Shown: positions 52,046-64,000 of the stretch, one piece after another
How the letters are laid out: each line of letters begins with the position of its first letter
Numbering within the stretch: the stretch's first letter is position 1
From: Whitmania pigra
Lineage: Eukaryota > Annelida > Clitellata > Hirudinida > Haemopidae
Direction of reading: 5' to 3'
Length of the DNA stretch: 64,000 nt
Assembly (NCBI GenBank): GCA_021613335.1
Contig: JAJTWR010000021.1
Location: forward strand, 4,023,501 to 4,087,500
Notes under the pieces: model-generated
What the model was told of the DNA's origin: nothing
Seen by the model: the letters and a program-made list of their open reading frames with translations, nothing else
Databases searched by the model: none
Made by a program: the position numbers and the translations under genes

Positions 52046-53346
52046 TTTACCTTGTCCATCGTCAAAGCAAAACCATAGCATCATTACAATCATAACCCAC
52101 CCACCTTCTATTAATAGATCTTTTGCTGTAGACGCGCGTTTTTTGCATTTTGGACTATTTACTTTATGTTACGGATGTCTATAACTTACTTTCGGTTTCA
52201 CTTTTGTAGAAAATTTCCCGTGAAATTTTTGTATGTTTTCAGTATCCGTTTCTGTGTCAGAAGACAGAGCAGCCTACTATCAGTTGAATCTTGTATTTTC
52301 CTTTCTGTGAAAGTTTCGATTTCCCTTTCGTTAGTCTCACTTTCTGACCTCTTGACCGCAGGAAGAAAGTATTTGCAAACGTTACCAATTTTGAATCACA
52401 AAAAAGTTAAAAACGCATTACTAATTGATTAAGAATGTGTCAATAATTAATTCAATAATGTTTCAAAAATAATCGTCCATTGGAATCACCTGTTGCCAAT
52501 TATAATATCAATGTAATACGGGTCTTTCCTAATTGGCCGACACACCTTTCTGACACCGATATCTGCCACTTGATTGGCTCTAGAATATCGCAGGTATGGT
52601 GATTATATCCACTGCCATTGGCTGGTGATCTACCTGTGACCCAGAATTTTTGAGTTGCAAGGAGAAGGTCGTTGTAGTAGTCGTAAATAGTGTTTGTTGT
52701 TGTTGTCTCGAGTAGTGATGACGATGTTGTTGTTGTTGATGGTGATGCTGATGATGATGATTGTCTTCAAAAACACTTTTCATGTGACAATCGGTTTGAA
52801 TTTATACTTTTTTTGTTAATTTCCAAGTTAAATGCAATTATATTTTTTAGCGATCGTCGTAACATATGTTTATAATTGTTTGAATATTATTAAATGTTTG
52901 TAATTGATTGAATATTATTAAATGTTCGTATTGGATAAATTATGATTAAATTTTTGTATTTTGTTATTATTATTATTATTATTAGATGTCTCAGTTTGAA
53001 ATCTGTACAGACGATGAAATATATAATTGATGGTAAGACGTTTGTAACTTTTATCGCGGGACGTTTTAGTCGGAGACAATCAATGAATCCCTTATCAATC
53101 AATTAATTATTCATTCATCCAACCAATCATTCAATCAATCAATTCAGTCTTACACTCAATCAATCAAGCATTAATTCAATCCCTTATCATTCAATTAATC
53201 AATCATTCAATCAATATTGTCGTTCAATCGAACTTACTTCAATCGTTTCTCATTCAGTCACTCATTCGAATTGAAACGCATCTTGCAAGACAATCAATCA
53301 TCCGTACTTAATTATAACAACTCGTTTAAATTACATTGTTATGATT

Positions 53347-53348
53347 AA

Positions 53349-53416
<68 letters not shown>
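53347..53416. repeat. (TTA)n microsatellite
   Basis: TTA units with one CTA, followed by a TATATACACACACA stretch. Confidence 0.96.
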
Positions 53417-53891
53417 TATTGCATTATTATATATATACACACACACATATATATTTATCAGCCCACCACCAAAGAACGCCTGTGCAAAAGGGTAATTTTT
53501 GACGATTTTCTTTCTATCGCTGGGAGTCTTTTTAGCGCCGAGGCCGGTCTTGAACCGCGAGGCCGAGGCGACTTTTTTCTCCAGCTAAAGATGAAATGGC
53601 TCTCTTTTTCTTCTCAATATCTCTCTTTACGAGTTTGAATTCGAAGGATATTTTTGGAATCGTTGGTTTTTTTTGGTGCGTCACTTTTGACGACACGATC
53701 GTCTCGTAGGCTCGTTAATGGAATCATATTATCATAAATTTATAATGGATTATAATATATTATTATAATGACATCATCGTCATGTTGTTGATGTTGTTGT
53801 TGTTGATGTTTTCGACGTCGGCAGTTAGATTTTATTTCTTCAATATCGGATGAAGGGGTACAACTTTGTAGTTGTTGTTGCTTTTATAATA

Positions 53892-53930
<39 letters not shown>

Positions 53931-54764
53931 CTACTAGGTTTACAAATATCATTACAAATGATAATTGTATGTAATGTAAAGCGTCACCGTCGTCGACATC
54001 GTTATCATCATCATCATATTTAAAAAAAATAATTTTTGCTATTATAATTATTAATATTATTATTTTTTTAATAATTGTCGTAATTATTCTTCCTATTTAT
54101 GCATTATGCCGTTTCTTCAGGGTAAATAAGCAGTGGTTGGTTGAGCATGTCTGTCTCTTTTATTGACATATAACATCATCATCAGTACCACCATCATGGT
54201 CTTCATCATCATCATCACTTTGATTGCTGATCCTCAACAATGCCCCAATACTAATGTTGTGGATAATGATGCTGATGATGACAACGATGATAATGATGAT
54301 GATAGTTATCGTGCTCTTGAGAAATGTATAAAGAAATGACATACATATACACAATACATGTACGTGCAATAGAAATTGTTCAATCCAGCATAATGTGCAA
54401 ATTAATATTATATTTATAGTAACACTAACATCAATAACATTATCACAAATTAGAATAATAGTTCGTCCGAAAATTCGCTTTCTTAAACCATCATAATCGC
54501 CAGCCAATAGGAAGCATGGAAATTTCCCGCCATCTTTGGAATTGCTTGGAGTCAACAAACTATTTGCAGACGATCCGATGAGGGCGCCAAATAATTCTTA
54601 TTACTTTGGAAGTTAATTACTATTCATGAACTTAATCATAAATAATTAATTAACATCAATTATTATAATTAAATCTTCTTGCGAAGAGTAATGAGATCGT
54701 GTGCTCAGTAATCATGTAGGTTCCTTGAAACTTATTTTCGTTGAAATTGTAATAACTTGTGATG

Positions 54765-54800
<36 letters not shown>

Positions 54801-55405
54801 GTTGTAAAGGCGATGGTGATGTTCATTCTTTCTTATCTTCTTCCCCAGTTTTTTTGTCATCATCTGCATCATCTGTCCCTCCCTGGCTTGAATATTTTAT
54901 TATTAATATTATATTTAAACTATAAAATTAATATTAATAGCTATTGTTGTCGTTGTTATAATTATTCTTATTGTTACCAGATTGCAAATTATTCACTCTT
55001 TGTATTTCAATTTATAATTTCTTATTTTATGTTGTTGTTACTGTTGTTATTATGGGTTTCGATAATGCTCTTTCTGTGTTGTTGTTGCTGTTGCTGTTAG
55101 TGACAATCAAACTTCGTAAGTTTCATTATCATCGTCGTCATCGTCACCATCATCAACACCATCTTCATCATCATCGTCGTCGTCATCACACTTGACGAAT
55201 ATTAAAAGCTGTCTTTTCCATTCATCTATTTATTGAGTTACACTTTCTTTCAATCTTGCATTATGAATTGCGTTTGTATATAAAACTCTCGCTGTTGTTG
55301 TCGTGTTTAACATGCTAGTAATAATTATTATAATTACTTCGATAACAATTATTATTATTATTATTATTATTAATTTTATTATTATTAATGTTATTATTAT
55401 TATTA

Positions 55406-55436
<31 letters not shown>

Positions 55437-55638
55437 TGGAATTAATATTATTATTATAACTATGGTTTCGAAGAACCATGTTCGCTGATGATGATGATGA
55501 CGGTGACGATGGTGATGATGATGATAATGATGGCGGTCGTTTATTTTTCTTCGCGAATAATTTTTGTAGCGCTAAACTTTTGTCTCGTAGTCGTCTTTTG
55601 TTTTCTATTTCGTTTCGAAATAATCGACAATTTTCGTA

Positions 55639-55728
55639 ATTACTCTGTTAATATTAAATTGAATTATTAATAATATTGCTGTTATTACTCTGTTAATATT
55701 AAACTGAATTATTAATAATATTGTTGTT
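55639..55728. repeat. 45-bp tandem duplication
   Basis: ATTACTCTGTTAATATTAAA starts at 55639 and 55684, with two adjacent near-identical copies. Confidence 0.9.
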
Positions 55729-56129
55729 ATTATTATTATTATTATTTAATTAAAAGTCCGAATACAACAAAGGCACCCACGTATTCGCTATGAATGTTTT
55801 TTTGTTGTCCATCTTTTCTCACCTGCTTTATATTGGTCGAAAAATGAACATCGAAGCATTTTGTAAATACAACTTTTTTAGAAAAACCGAGTCCTGTTGT
55901 TTCTTTCTTACTATCATTATTATTATCTTATTATATAACCCATTATAAATCACTCACTCACTCACTCATTCTTTTTCACACCGACAGTGGAGTAATCGGG
56001 TTTATTAAAATGGGTGAAAAGCATTTCTGACAAAAGTTCAAAATGTGCGCTAGAGGATAATGCGACAAATTGCAAGGGATGCATTATGATGCCAGCATGG
56101 AATAGTGAATAACGAACCAGTGAATTGAT

Positions 56130-56134
56130 GAATA

Positions 56135-56203
<69 letters not shown>
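56130..56203. repeat. (TTGA)n microsatellite
   Basis: Pure GATT units, about 18 copies, some 630 bp upstream of the mir-10 hairpin. Confidence 0.97.
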
Positions 56204-56204
<1 letters not shown>

Positions 56205-56828
56205 GTAAATCACTGACCCATGGTTGCAGAGATGGATTGGATGTTTGACAGACGTATAGTTTCATGAATTCCTAGCTGCATGGATGCGCGGATGCATGGA
56301 TGGCTCTGACGGGACCAACAAAGAGATGATGGATGCCCCTTATAGTGGATCAGTTTAACACAATGCTTGGTAACAAGTCCTTACTCCTAAACAGATGCCC
56401 GAGAGGATGATGATTGCAATGATGATGGGGCAGCAGGCGATATTTCGGTTGGATTGACTTTCCTTGGTTTTTTTTTTAGTTTATTTTAATTGAAAATAAT
56501 TTATTAAGATTTTTTTAGAAATAATTTCTAAATTTTATTTCGATTTTTGCTTCAGGTCGTCTGGGGGCAAGTCGAGTGGATGCCAACAATATGCTGATGA
56601 TGACGACGACGAGGATGATGAAAATAAATTATAATTATTTTTATATTTACAGATAAATAACACTGGTGATATTTGCCAAGACGCAGGGGCTGTCCAGAGG
56701 CACAGACGACGCTTATTATAATATGTTAATTATGGCTACTAAATATTCGTGTCTGTTAAATTATTAAACTTTTACAATTAGCTCATTGATTGGAATATTT
56801 ACGAGATGTTGAATATAAAATACGAGTG

Positions 56829-56904
56829 GACGATTTACCCTGTAGACCCGAGCATGTTGTCAAGTGTTGCTAAGCAACGTGTTCAATCTACAGGGCTGAT
56901 TGTT
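56829..56904 (+). ncRNA. mir-10: mir-10-family microRNA precursor hairpin
   Basis: The 5' arm (56836-56857) begins UACCCUGUAGA, the first 11 bases of miR-10, so the seed ACCCUGU is intact. CCCTGTAGA (56838-56846) pairs perfectly with TCTACAGGG (56887-56895). After a small 3x2 internal loop, GAGCATGTTG (56850-56859) pairs along its whole length (with G-U pairs) with CAACGTGTTC (56875-56884), leaving a 15-nt terminal loop. About seven more pairs extend the lower stem. This is the expected Drosha/Dicer geometry. miR-10 genes sit in Hox clusters on the same strand as the Hox genes, as here. The 3' half of the mature arm (ACCCGAGCAU) differs from the usual AUCCGAAUUU. No protein-coding frame covers it. 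Confidence 0.88.
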
Positions 56905-56939
56905 GCTTGTTATGAGCAGACGACAAATCTTGGACATTT

Positions 56940-59900
56940 TATGGAATAATTTAATATTTACTTTTTTATATATTTTTTTATTCATTCAATAATTAATGTA
57001 TTTTTTATGTATTGAATTTGTGTTTATTAAGTGTAATTCAAATTGATATTTACTTATACATGAACACACGACAAAATTAATTATCTATAAAATAATTTTA
57101 TAATTATTTGTTTGTTTATTAATTATTTATCTTTTATATTTGTTTTTAGTAAATGTAATTTAAATTAATTTGTACTTAAGTAAATTTATCAACAAATTAT
57201 TCAACATCAACAACAGCATGTCATTTGTTTGCATGTTTTGTATGTCTTGTATCAAATGACTTTAAATAAACAATATTTTACGAAGATAAAGAAATATATT
57301 TAATGCTGTAAAATTAAAATAATTATTTATTTTTATCTAAATGCAATTAAATGAATGTTACAATGCAAAAGTTTAGAGATTAATTGAAATTGAAACATTA
57401 TATAATATAATTTAAATCTAAATTCAGGTTATAAATTCATTTAATTATTGATGAGCAGTAGTAGACTCGCATTAATAAGTATTATTAGATAAATATTTAA
57501 AAATAATATTATAATAATTAACATAACACAATCAAATAATTTGTAGTAATAACATATAAAATACATATTTATTATGTAAATAACATTATGAATCAAATAA
57601 TATTAAAGCAGTAGATATTTTGTTTTGTAAATTCAAAGTAATTATAAATAATTGAAACAAATAACTTTTTAAAATAAATAATGTTCACCGCCATAATTAT
57701 GAAATAAATTATACAAACACGCGTGTGTTGTCAATAATTATTTAAGCGCCTGCATTATTACAACAGACAAAAGCTTTTCATTGATTATATGCACGGTGCA
57801 TTAACCGATGCATTATTAGGATGAATTATGATTTTTGTCTAAAATATTTAGAAATAATTTTGAAGAAAATAACTAACGCTTTATTTCGATAAATTAAATA
57901 ATTACATTAATTATGATTTTATTATTATTATTTATTAATATTTAATGTTGTTTCACAATCGTTTTTTATCAATCACATCTTTAAATAATTAATAAATCAA
58001 TGTGCATAATATGATATGACCTAATATAAAATTAGTTAATATAGCTAAATTTTAAGAATTACGAATTTCTAACGATGCAAATAAAAACTTATCTGAAGTG
58101 TCGCTCAATAATTTTTGTTAGAAATAAATGCTACTTTATTTTCTTGAAATAATCATGAAAGTAAATGACAATTATCAATCAACAATTTCATTAAAAAGCG
58201 TTATATTTATATTATAATAATTATTTATTATAAAAAATATTATTACAATAATTATAATTAAATAAAAAAAAATTATATTAACACATGAAATAAATAATAA
58301 TACATTATAATTAGAATTGTTTATAATATTAAGTAATAATAATAATAAAATAAACACAGTCGAGGCAAAACCAACAAGGAGTATCTTATCAATCAAGAGA
58401 CAAGTCGTCACCCCTGGATCGGGTCAGTCCATTTAATTTGCTCCACCATTCCTACTGGATCCCCAAGTCCACGTGACCAGATACGTTCAAACCATTCTCT
58501 CATCCAAGGGAGAGCAGAACTTGTTTTCTTGATTTACAGATATTTTGGATATTTTTGTTTAAATTGCAGGAATAAAGTATTTTAGCAAGTTTAGGAATAT
58601 ATTTTATTTATTGTAGGAATAATATATTATAATAATTGTTGGAATAATGTATAGTAATAAATGTAGGAATAATAAATTTTAATAATTACATCTAGAGTAA
58701 TACTAATAATTTAGTTTCTTGTTATTTACTACAGCTTACTTATATTGTTATACGAAGTTAAACAAATTTGATTATTAATAATTAAAATTGTATTCTTAAT
58801 AATACAATTAAAATGAACATTATATTGATTATAAGGTTATATTGATTTATTTAGTATAAATAATTTATATTAATAACGAATATATTTCAGCATTCAAGAA
58901 AATTTTAGATATATTTAGTGCTGCATGATATCTTTGAAATAATTACAATTAAATAATTTTATGACATTTAACTTTCCTAATATTTTCTGAATAAAATAAA
59001 AATGCTAAAAAATTGCATTGAATTTAATTCCGTCAAACATTTCAGTGTGGATTAAATTAAAAGTAAATTATATGCAGAATTATAATATGCAATAATTATA
59101 ATATAATAAATTATAATTTATACAACATTAGAAATCGTAATAAGTTATATATATATATAACCTCAATTATCATTACAGTTTCTTTCTGTAAATATGAATA
59201 AATAAAACTTAATTTAAATTGTTGAATACAACCAATAACAAATTTACATATATTAAAAAGCTTATTTGGTGTTTATCAGCTTTTCCTAATTTAATAACCG
59301 ACATTTATAAATTTATTCTGAGAAATCTGATTGGTTGCAGGATTTCTGATTGATTTTTAGGTTCATTTTTTGTTTTAGTCGAAAATGGTGAATTAAAATT
59401 AGATGGCAAACCAATTATAGCAAGACTTAATAAAATAGAATTAATAATATTAATTAGCATAATTTATTAGTTAATGAAATTATAAGATATATTTTTGTAA
59501 TTAAGAATTATCATTACTACTGTAAATATATTATTACTGAAATTATTATAATTTTGTAGAAAGTAATTAATTATTCGACTGTTGATTCCTTTTCCATTAG
59601 GCGCTTTATTACGAGATTAACCATGATGATGATGATGTGCACTTAATGGCATCTATCTAAAGTGATAGATTTATTCAGGAGATCAAAATTATCCAATTTT
59701 AATTTTGTCATGAAAATAATAATAAATAATTTTTTTGGTATTACATCATGCATAATATTTAATAATAATAATAATCTCAGAATGATTTCTAATTACGTGC
59801 ACAATTATTTATTTGAATAAATGTTTGAGTGAAAGATTTAAATATTTCCAAGCATCATTCTGCAGTGACTGATTTTGTAAAGAATATATTAAGTATAATT

Positions 59901-60320
59901 GTAATGTCTTTGTAATATTTTCTTATTGTTTTATTAAGAACACATTATAAATATTTTGTACTCTAATATAAATATAAATATTATTATTATTATTGTTTAT
60001 TATTATTATAATTATTTAAGACCAAATGATGATAATTATGGAATTTGTCCTTGAGTTCTTAAGCATTCTTAAGGTTGAATATTGTTCATTCTCACGAAAT
60101 ATATATTATTATTATAATTATTTTTAATATTTATATTACTTCTGTTATTATTAGTATTAGTAAATATATCTTTCAATCTTATTAATCTTTTAAATTTAAA
60201 GAAATGAATGAATGCCTGAATTAATGAATTAATGATGAATTGTAAAAATATTAAATAACGGCAATATAAATTGTTTCCTTGTCACTCTTAAATTTTACGT
60301 CGCTTATTGGTTGGATTTGT
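56940..60320. other. Very AT-rich gene-free block downstream of mir-10
   Basis: About 3.4 kb. A loose GGAATAAT-containing degenerate repeat lies at 58565-58690. No coding frame, and no Hox4-type homeobox on either strand. Confidence 0.6.
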
Positions 60321-60454
60321 TAATAAATTATGTTAATTATTCGGAGTTTTGTAAAAATTACCATAATTTATTCGTGGATGAAGCAACATTTTCAAAAGTT
60401 GAAGTTAAAAGCGTTCGAGATGATTAATCTGTTAGCATTAATATTCAAAATTCC

Positions 60455-60770
60455 TTCATTCATCCACTTTATCGATCACTCACTCGATCAATCATTTAGC
60501 CATCCATCATCTACTGCATCCGTTCATTTCTTCCATCTATCATTCCACTATGCATCCATCCATCTATCCATTCATTCATCCATCCATCCATTCGTACATT
60601 CACCAATCCTATATTCATTCATTTATTTATTTATCCAATCACTCAGCAAATCATTCATTCATCCATCTGTCCATACGTACAATCACCAATCATATATTCA
60701 TTCATTCATTCAGCCCCTTATTCATCCATCTATCCATCCATCCATCCATCCATCCATTGATCCATACGTT
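60455..60770. repeat. (CATC)/(ATTC) tetranucleotide array
   Basis: Degenerate array behind a 196-aa pseudo-frame. Confidence 0.9.
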
Positions 60771-60977
60771 GTGTCAGTGTATTCTTATCTAATCATCCAG
60801 CTTCATCATCCCGTATTCCTCCATTTGCAGTTCTTTCCTGCCTTCCATTCACGCGTGACTGGAGATATATGTGGACGTGTCGTCGATATATCGACTCACC
60901 CCATTTACAATAATAACTAAAATGTAATTATAACAATAATAATTATTGGTAATTATATATGTATATATATATAATCC

Positions 60978-60980
60978 AAA

Positions 60981-61030
<50 letters not shown>
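60978..61030. repeat. (TTA)n microsatellite
   Basis: Pure TTA array. Confidence 0.96.
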
Positions 61031-61034
<4 letters not shown>

Positions 61035-61306
61035 ATTAGATGACACTGCCGAAACAACTCCTACCATAAACTGTTCATACACCTACACCCATTTCACTAC
61101 CCTCCAGTAAATCTACCCACCCAGTCACTCATGGTTTTCCCCCACTCGTCCTCATCGTGGTCGTCATCAGCGCCCTCTTGAGGCAAGTAATTGAGCGATG
61201 GATGGAGCGTTGTGTGTGGGCTTTCAGGAAGCATAAATATTTTATTGATTGCCCGATGGCTTAATGCAGCAGTCCCTGGTCTATCTAATTTTGTCTTTAA
61301 TTTTTT

Positions 61307-61367
<61 letters not shown>

Positions 61368-61420
61368 TAATAATAATAATAATATAATAATAATAATAAT
61401 AATTTATAATAATAAATAAA
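61307..61420. repeat. (AAT)n microsatellite
   Basis: AAT units with slips. Confidence 0.96.
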
Positions 61421-61635
61421 TACTTACAATAGTATATTATTTATTAATAACATTATTGAAGAAATGGGAATGTTTTAATTGTAATTTTAATTGTAACATA
61501 AATTATGTTAAATCAGATTTTAAGTATGTATTTAATTAATTAATTATGATGTAATAGTAACAATTCGTTTTTCCTAATCTAGTTTTTATTGAGGGTGATG
61601 GATTTGCGGGTTGTTCATTCATTCGATTCAACAAT

Positions 61636-61790
61636 TCAATCAATCAATCAATCAATCAATCGGTCAATCAATCGACACTTGCCATTTATCAGTCCTTCCA
61701 TCCATGCATACATTTATTCATTTATCCATGCACTTATTCATTCATCCATCGATTCATCCATCTATCCGCGCACCTATTTCACCCCAAGGA
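61636..61790. repeat. (CAAT)n then CATC arrays
   Basis: CAATCAATCAAT units at 61636-61670, then CATC units to about 61770. Confidence 0.88.
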
Positions 61791-61989
61791 CATCCATGTA
61801 CTTTATTACTGGTGTCCATGTTTCAGAGAAGATGTTGCAAGACATGAATTCCTTTAGGCCGTGACATGTGTTTGCTTTTGGGTTTAATTCATTATTCATG
61901 AGCCTTCGTCATTTACATATTAATGAGCCGCGAGAAATTTGATGTTCGATAATTATTTAATTTAAATATTCGGCCGTTTATTTATTTAT

Positions 61990-62073
61990 GAATTATTTGA
62001 TTGTTGAATTAATTTGTGAAGTATTTGATTATTGAATTAATTTGTGAATTATTTGATTATTTGGTTAATTTGT
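61990..62073. repeat. 28-bp tandem repeat, three copies
   Basis: GAATTATTTGATTRTTGAAT-type units start at 61990, 62018 and 62046. Confidence 0.88.
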
Positions 62074-62154
62074 GAATTATGCATGCACAATGACTGCATC
62101 TCCGCGCGACGTAATTGACATTCGCCGTGAAAATAAATTCATCCATTTCATAGA

Positions 62155-62202
62155 TGACCTACAGCCTTTTGACCTTCTCAACTTTTGATGACCTTGTGAC
62201 CT
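62155..62202. promoter_or_regulatory. Four TGACCT half-sites including a DR2, candidate nuclear-receptor response element
   Basis: TGACCT at 62155-62160, 62170-62175, 62189-62194 and 62197-62202, all in the same orientation. The last two form TGACCT-TG-TGACCT, a direct repeat with 2-bp spacing, the geometry of DR2 retinoic-acid-type elements. It lies 5.3 kb downstream of mir-10. Motif-based only. Confidence 0.4.
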
Positions 62203-62794
62203 GTCTCAACCCCGGTGAAACACTAAAACCCTATCCAGATTCTAAACCTCATAACTCATCAAAAATAATTTCTCCAGTCGTTAAAAGTGATAAAGTTATT
62301 ATTATTATTATTATTATTTGGAATTAATAACAGAAGTAATTATACATCAGAGGAATGAATGATGAATTGGAAATAAAAAAAAAACATCCACGCATTCTGA
62401 ACCAACAAGCTGCTTCAACACCATTTACCCAACCCCTTTTCCACCCATTTTTTCCCCACCCATCTGGGTAGCGTTCGAGGGAGATTCTCGGATCGGCGCA
62501 GATAATAACCAGATTATGCGCTAGGCGCCAGACACGAGTACCTACGTTCGGAAGCCTCAGAAATTTGTCATCCCCCGGGAAAAATTCATCAACATGTATT
62601 ATTCACGTCCCCAGGAAAAATTCCTCCCCTTTCTTTTTCTTATCACCATCTCTCCGTTGATTCCTTTCCATCGTCGTCGTCGTCGTCGTCGTTTTCATCT
62701 GTCCGTCCAACTGGAGGGGGATGAAATGGATGTGGTTTTTTGGGATATGTGTTTTTGATGTTTTTATCACTCAGCTATCATTGTTTATCAATGT

Positions 62795-62915
62795 GTTTAT
62801 TCATTCATTTATTTATTCATTCATTCATTCATTCTCCCTGCCATTTACTCACCCATCCATCTGTTCGTCCAGCCTTTCATTTTTTACCCATCCATCCATC
62901 CACCCGCAAACCCAT
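62795..62915. repeat. (ATTC)/(CATC) tetranucleotide array
   Basis: ATTCATTCATTTATTC units followed by CATCCATC. Confidence 0.9.
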
Positions 62916-63405
62916 ATGTCATCCGTTCCAATTTATCCGCATGACAGATCATCCGTGACGTCATCTCTCAATAGCATTTCCAGCACCATTTAGCTCCAAT
63001 TTCCATTTTAATGCAATCTGCGGAGTGCTTCTTTCCTCCTCTCTTCCTTCTTTCACCGATGACCCAGTTAGTGACCAAGTTTTTTAAAATGCCATTGGAC
63101 GTCTGGCAGTTGCTAATGTTAATGAATAATTATAATATGATGAATATAATGAATAATTAAGATATATCGATGGATGGATATCACCAAAGTAAAGTTCAGG
63201 ATGGCTTCTCATCTTCTTGTGATTGGTTGGTTGTTGATTTGAATGATTCATTCATTTATTTATTTGGTGATTGCCTGAATGATAATTGATTTGTTGATTG
63301 GCAGATCAATTGACCGATTGAATACGTCAACTCCGGAAGGAGAGATGGATTGAGCGACCCTTGAAAAGGAAAAAGTTTCTGGATGATCGTGAAAAATGGG
63401 AGAGG

Positions 63406-63419
63406 GTTGCCATGGAAAT
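63406..63419. promoter_or_regulatory. X-box-like (RFX) sequence
   Basis: GTTGCCATGGAAAT matches the left half of the palindrome exactly and differs in the right half. Confidence 0.3.
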
Positions 63420-63549
63420 GGCAGGCTCAGGTGGTTGAAGAATAACGACCAGAAAAAAACCGAGGAGTGTTTTAATTACTGGAATGAAACAAACAATCGC
63501 ACTCGCACACAAGTAACCAGATGCATGGTGGAAGGGGAAAGAATGAATC

Positions 63550-63720
63550 CAGGGCTGCATGGATGCCGAGGTGCATGGATGCAGAGTTGAATGGCTTGAA
63601 AGGTACATGAAAAGCATGAATTTGATATGCCTGCATCCAGAAATGCATTGATGCAGAAATGCATGGATCCCGAAATGCATGAGATGCATGGATGCAGAGT
63701 TGCATATATTTTGAGGTGCA
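63550..63720. repeat. Degenerate GCATGGATGCAGA repeat
   Basis: About 8-10 imperfect copies of a 15-18 bp unit (GCATGGATGC, AGAAATGCAT, GAGTTGCAT). Open in several frames on both strands. Confidence 0.8.
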
Positions 63721-64000
63721 TTGGATGGGACGCGGCCATTCTTGACATTGTGACTCATTGCAAGCGCAGTTCAAATAGGAAAAAATCATGGAATTACAAA
63801 ATAAATAATTTATTTTATTTTATTAATTCTTGCATTAAAAAATTTGTAAAACTAAATGCAAAAGTTAAATATTAATAAATTTTTTAATAACAAAAATTTG
63901 ATGGCGATGATGATGATGATGATCATGACGATGAAAACTGAATTGTTGACCATATTGGTGTCTCCTTTTGAACTCATGCTGGTCTTTATTGAAATCCATT

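Larger units (their letters stand above)
51371..56828. other. Hox to mir-10 spacer, no gene recognised
   Basis: About 5.5 kb. I looked for homeobox code (WFQNRR-type) on both strands and found none. It holds GAT/CGT triplet arrays (51970-52045, 54765-54800, 55485-55530), (TTA)n at 53347-53416, a 45-bp tandem duplication at 55639-55728 and a (TTGA)n array at 56130-56203. The rest is unique AT-rich sequence. Confidence 0.6.

Noticed and set aside
60330..60920. 196-aa frame rich in HPSI
   Set aside because: Its central part is a CATC/ATTC array; flanking residues show no domain and no exon borders were found.

Overview
The window is bilaterian (almost certainly invertebrate) nuclear DNA: AT-rich, intron-containing, gene-poor and packed with tri- and tetranucleotide microsatellites. 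There are no bacterial-type operons, rRNA genes or viral genes. Two things identify the locus. One is a spliced Hox gene on the + strand (coding exons 40214-41621, 50843-50982 and 51291-51344). The other is a mir-10-family microRNA hairpin on the same strand about 5.5 kb downstream (56829-56904). Together they place the window inside a Hox cluster, or a fragment of one. I cannot name the species; nothing seen decides between lophotrochozoan, deuterostome or another invertebrate lineage.

Layout. 1-9.8 kb: mostly unique non-coding DNA with a nested tRNA-derived SINE (about 1.9-2.15 kb), a (TGAG)n array and a long (TTA)n array. 9.8-14 kb: a candidate regulatory patch with four evenly spaced ATTAGCAT motifs, then about 4 kb of very AT-rich DNA. 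14-29 kb: many microsatellites and minisatellites (CATC, GAT, AAT; 19-bp and 20-bp units) among unique DNA. 29-31.8 kb: very AT-rich, gene-free. 31.8-32.0 kb: CpG-rich, TATA-containing stretch ending in a good splice donor, a candidate promoter and non-coding first exon of the Hox gene. 35.5-35.8 kb: CpG-rich patch. 40.06-51.34 kb: the Hox gene. 56.83-56.90 kb: mir-10-like hairpin. 57-60.3 kb: very AT-rich. 60.3-64 kb: repeats plus a cluster of nuclear-receptor half-sites that includes a DR2.

The predicted Hox protein is about 533 residues. It has a long Ser/Gly/Gln-rich N-terminal part, an acidic patch, an MFPWMK hexapeptide (PBX/Exd-binding motif), a very short linker and an Antp-type homeodomain. 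The homeodomain is split by an intron between residues 44 and 45, and the protein stops one residue after it. The class is central (Hox6-8/Antp-like). The FPWM motif, short linker, S-H in helix 2 and ERQVKIWF most resemble Hox8-type proteins, but the ortholog is not settled. In most bilaterians mir-10 lies between Hox5 and Hox4, so mir-10 directly downstream of a Hox6-8-like gene, with no Hox5 homeobox visible between them, is the most noteworthy feature.

The other long open frames (poly-Ile/Leu/Tyr, Asp runs, HPSI repeats) are translations of microsatellites and are not listed as genes.
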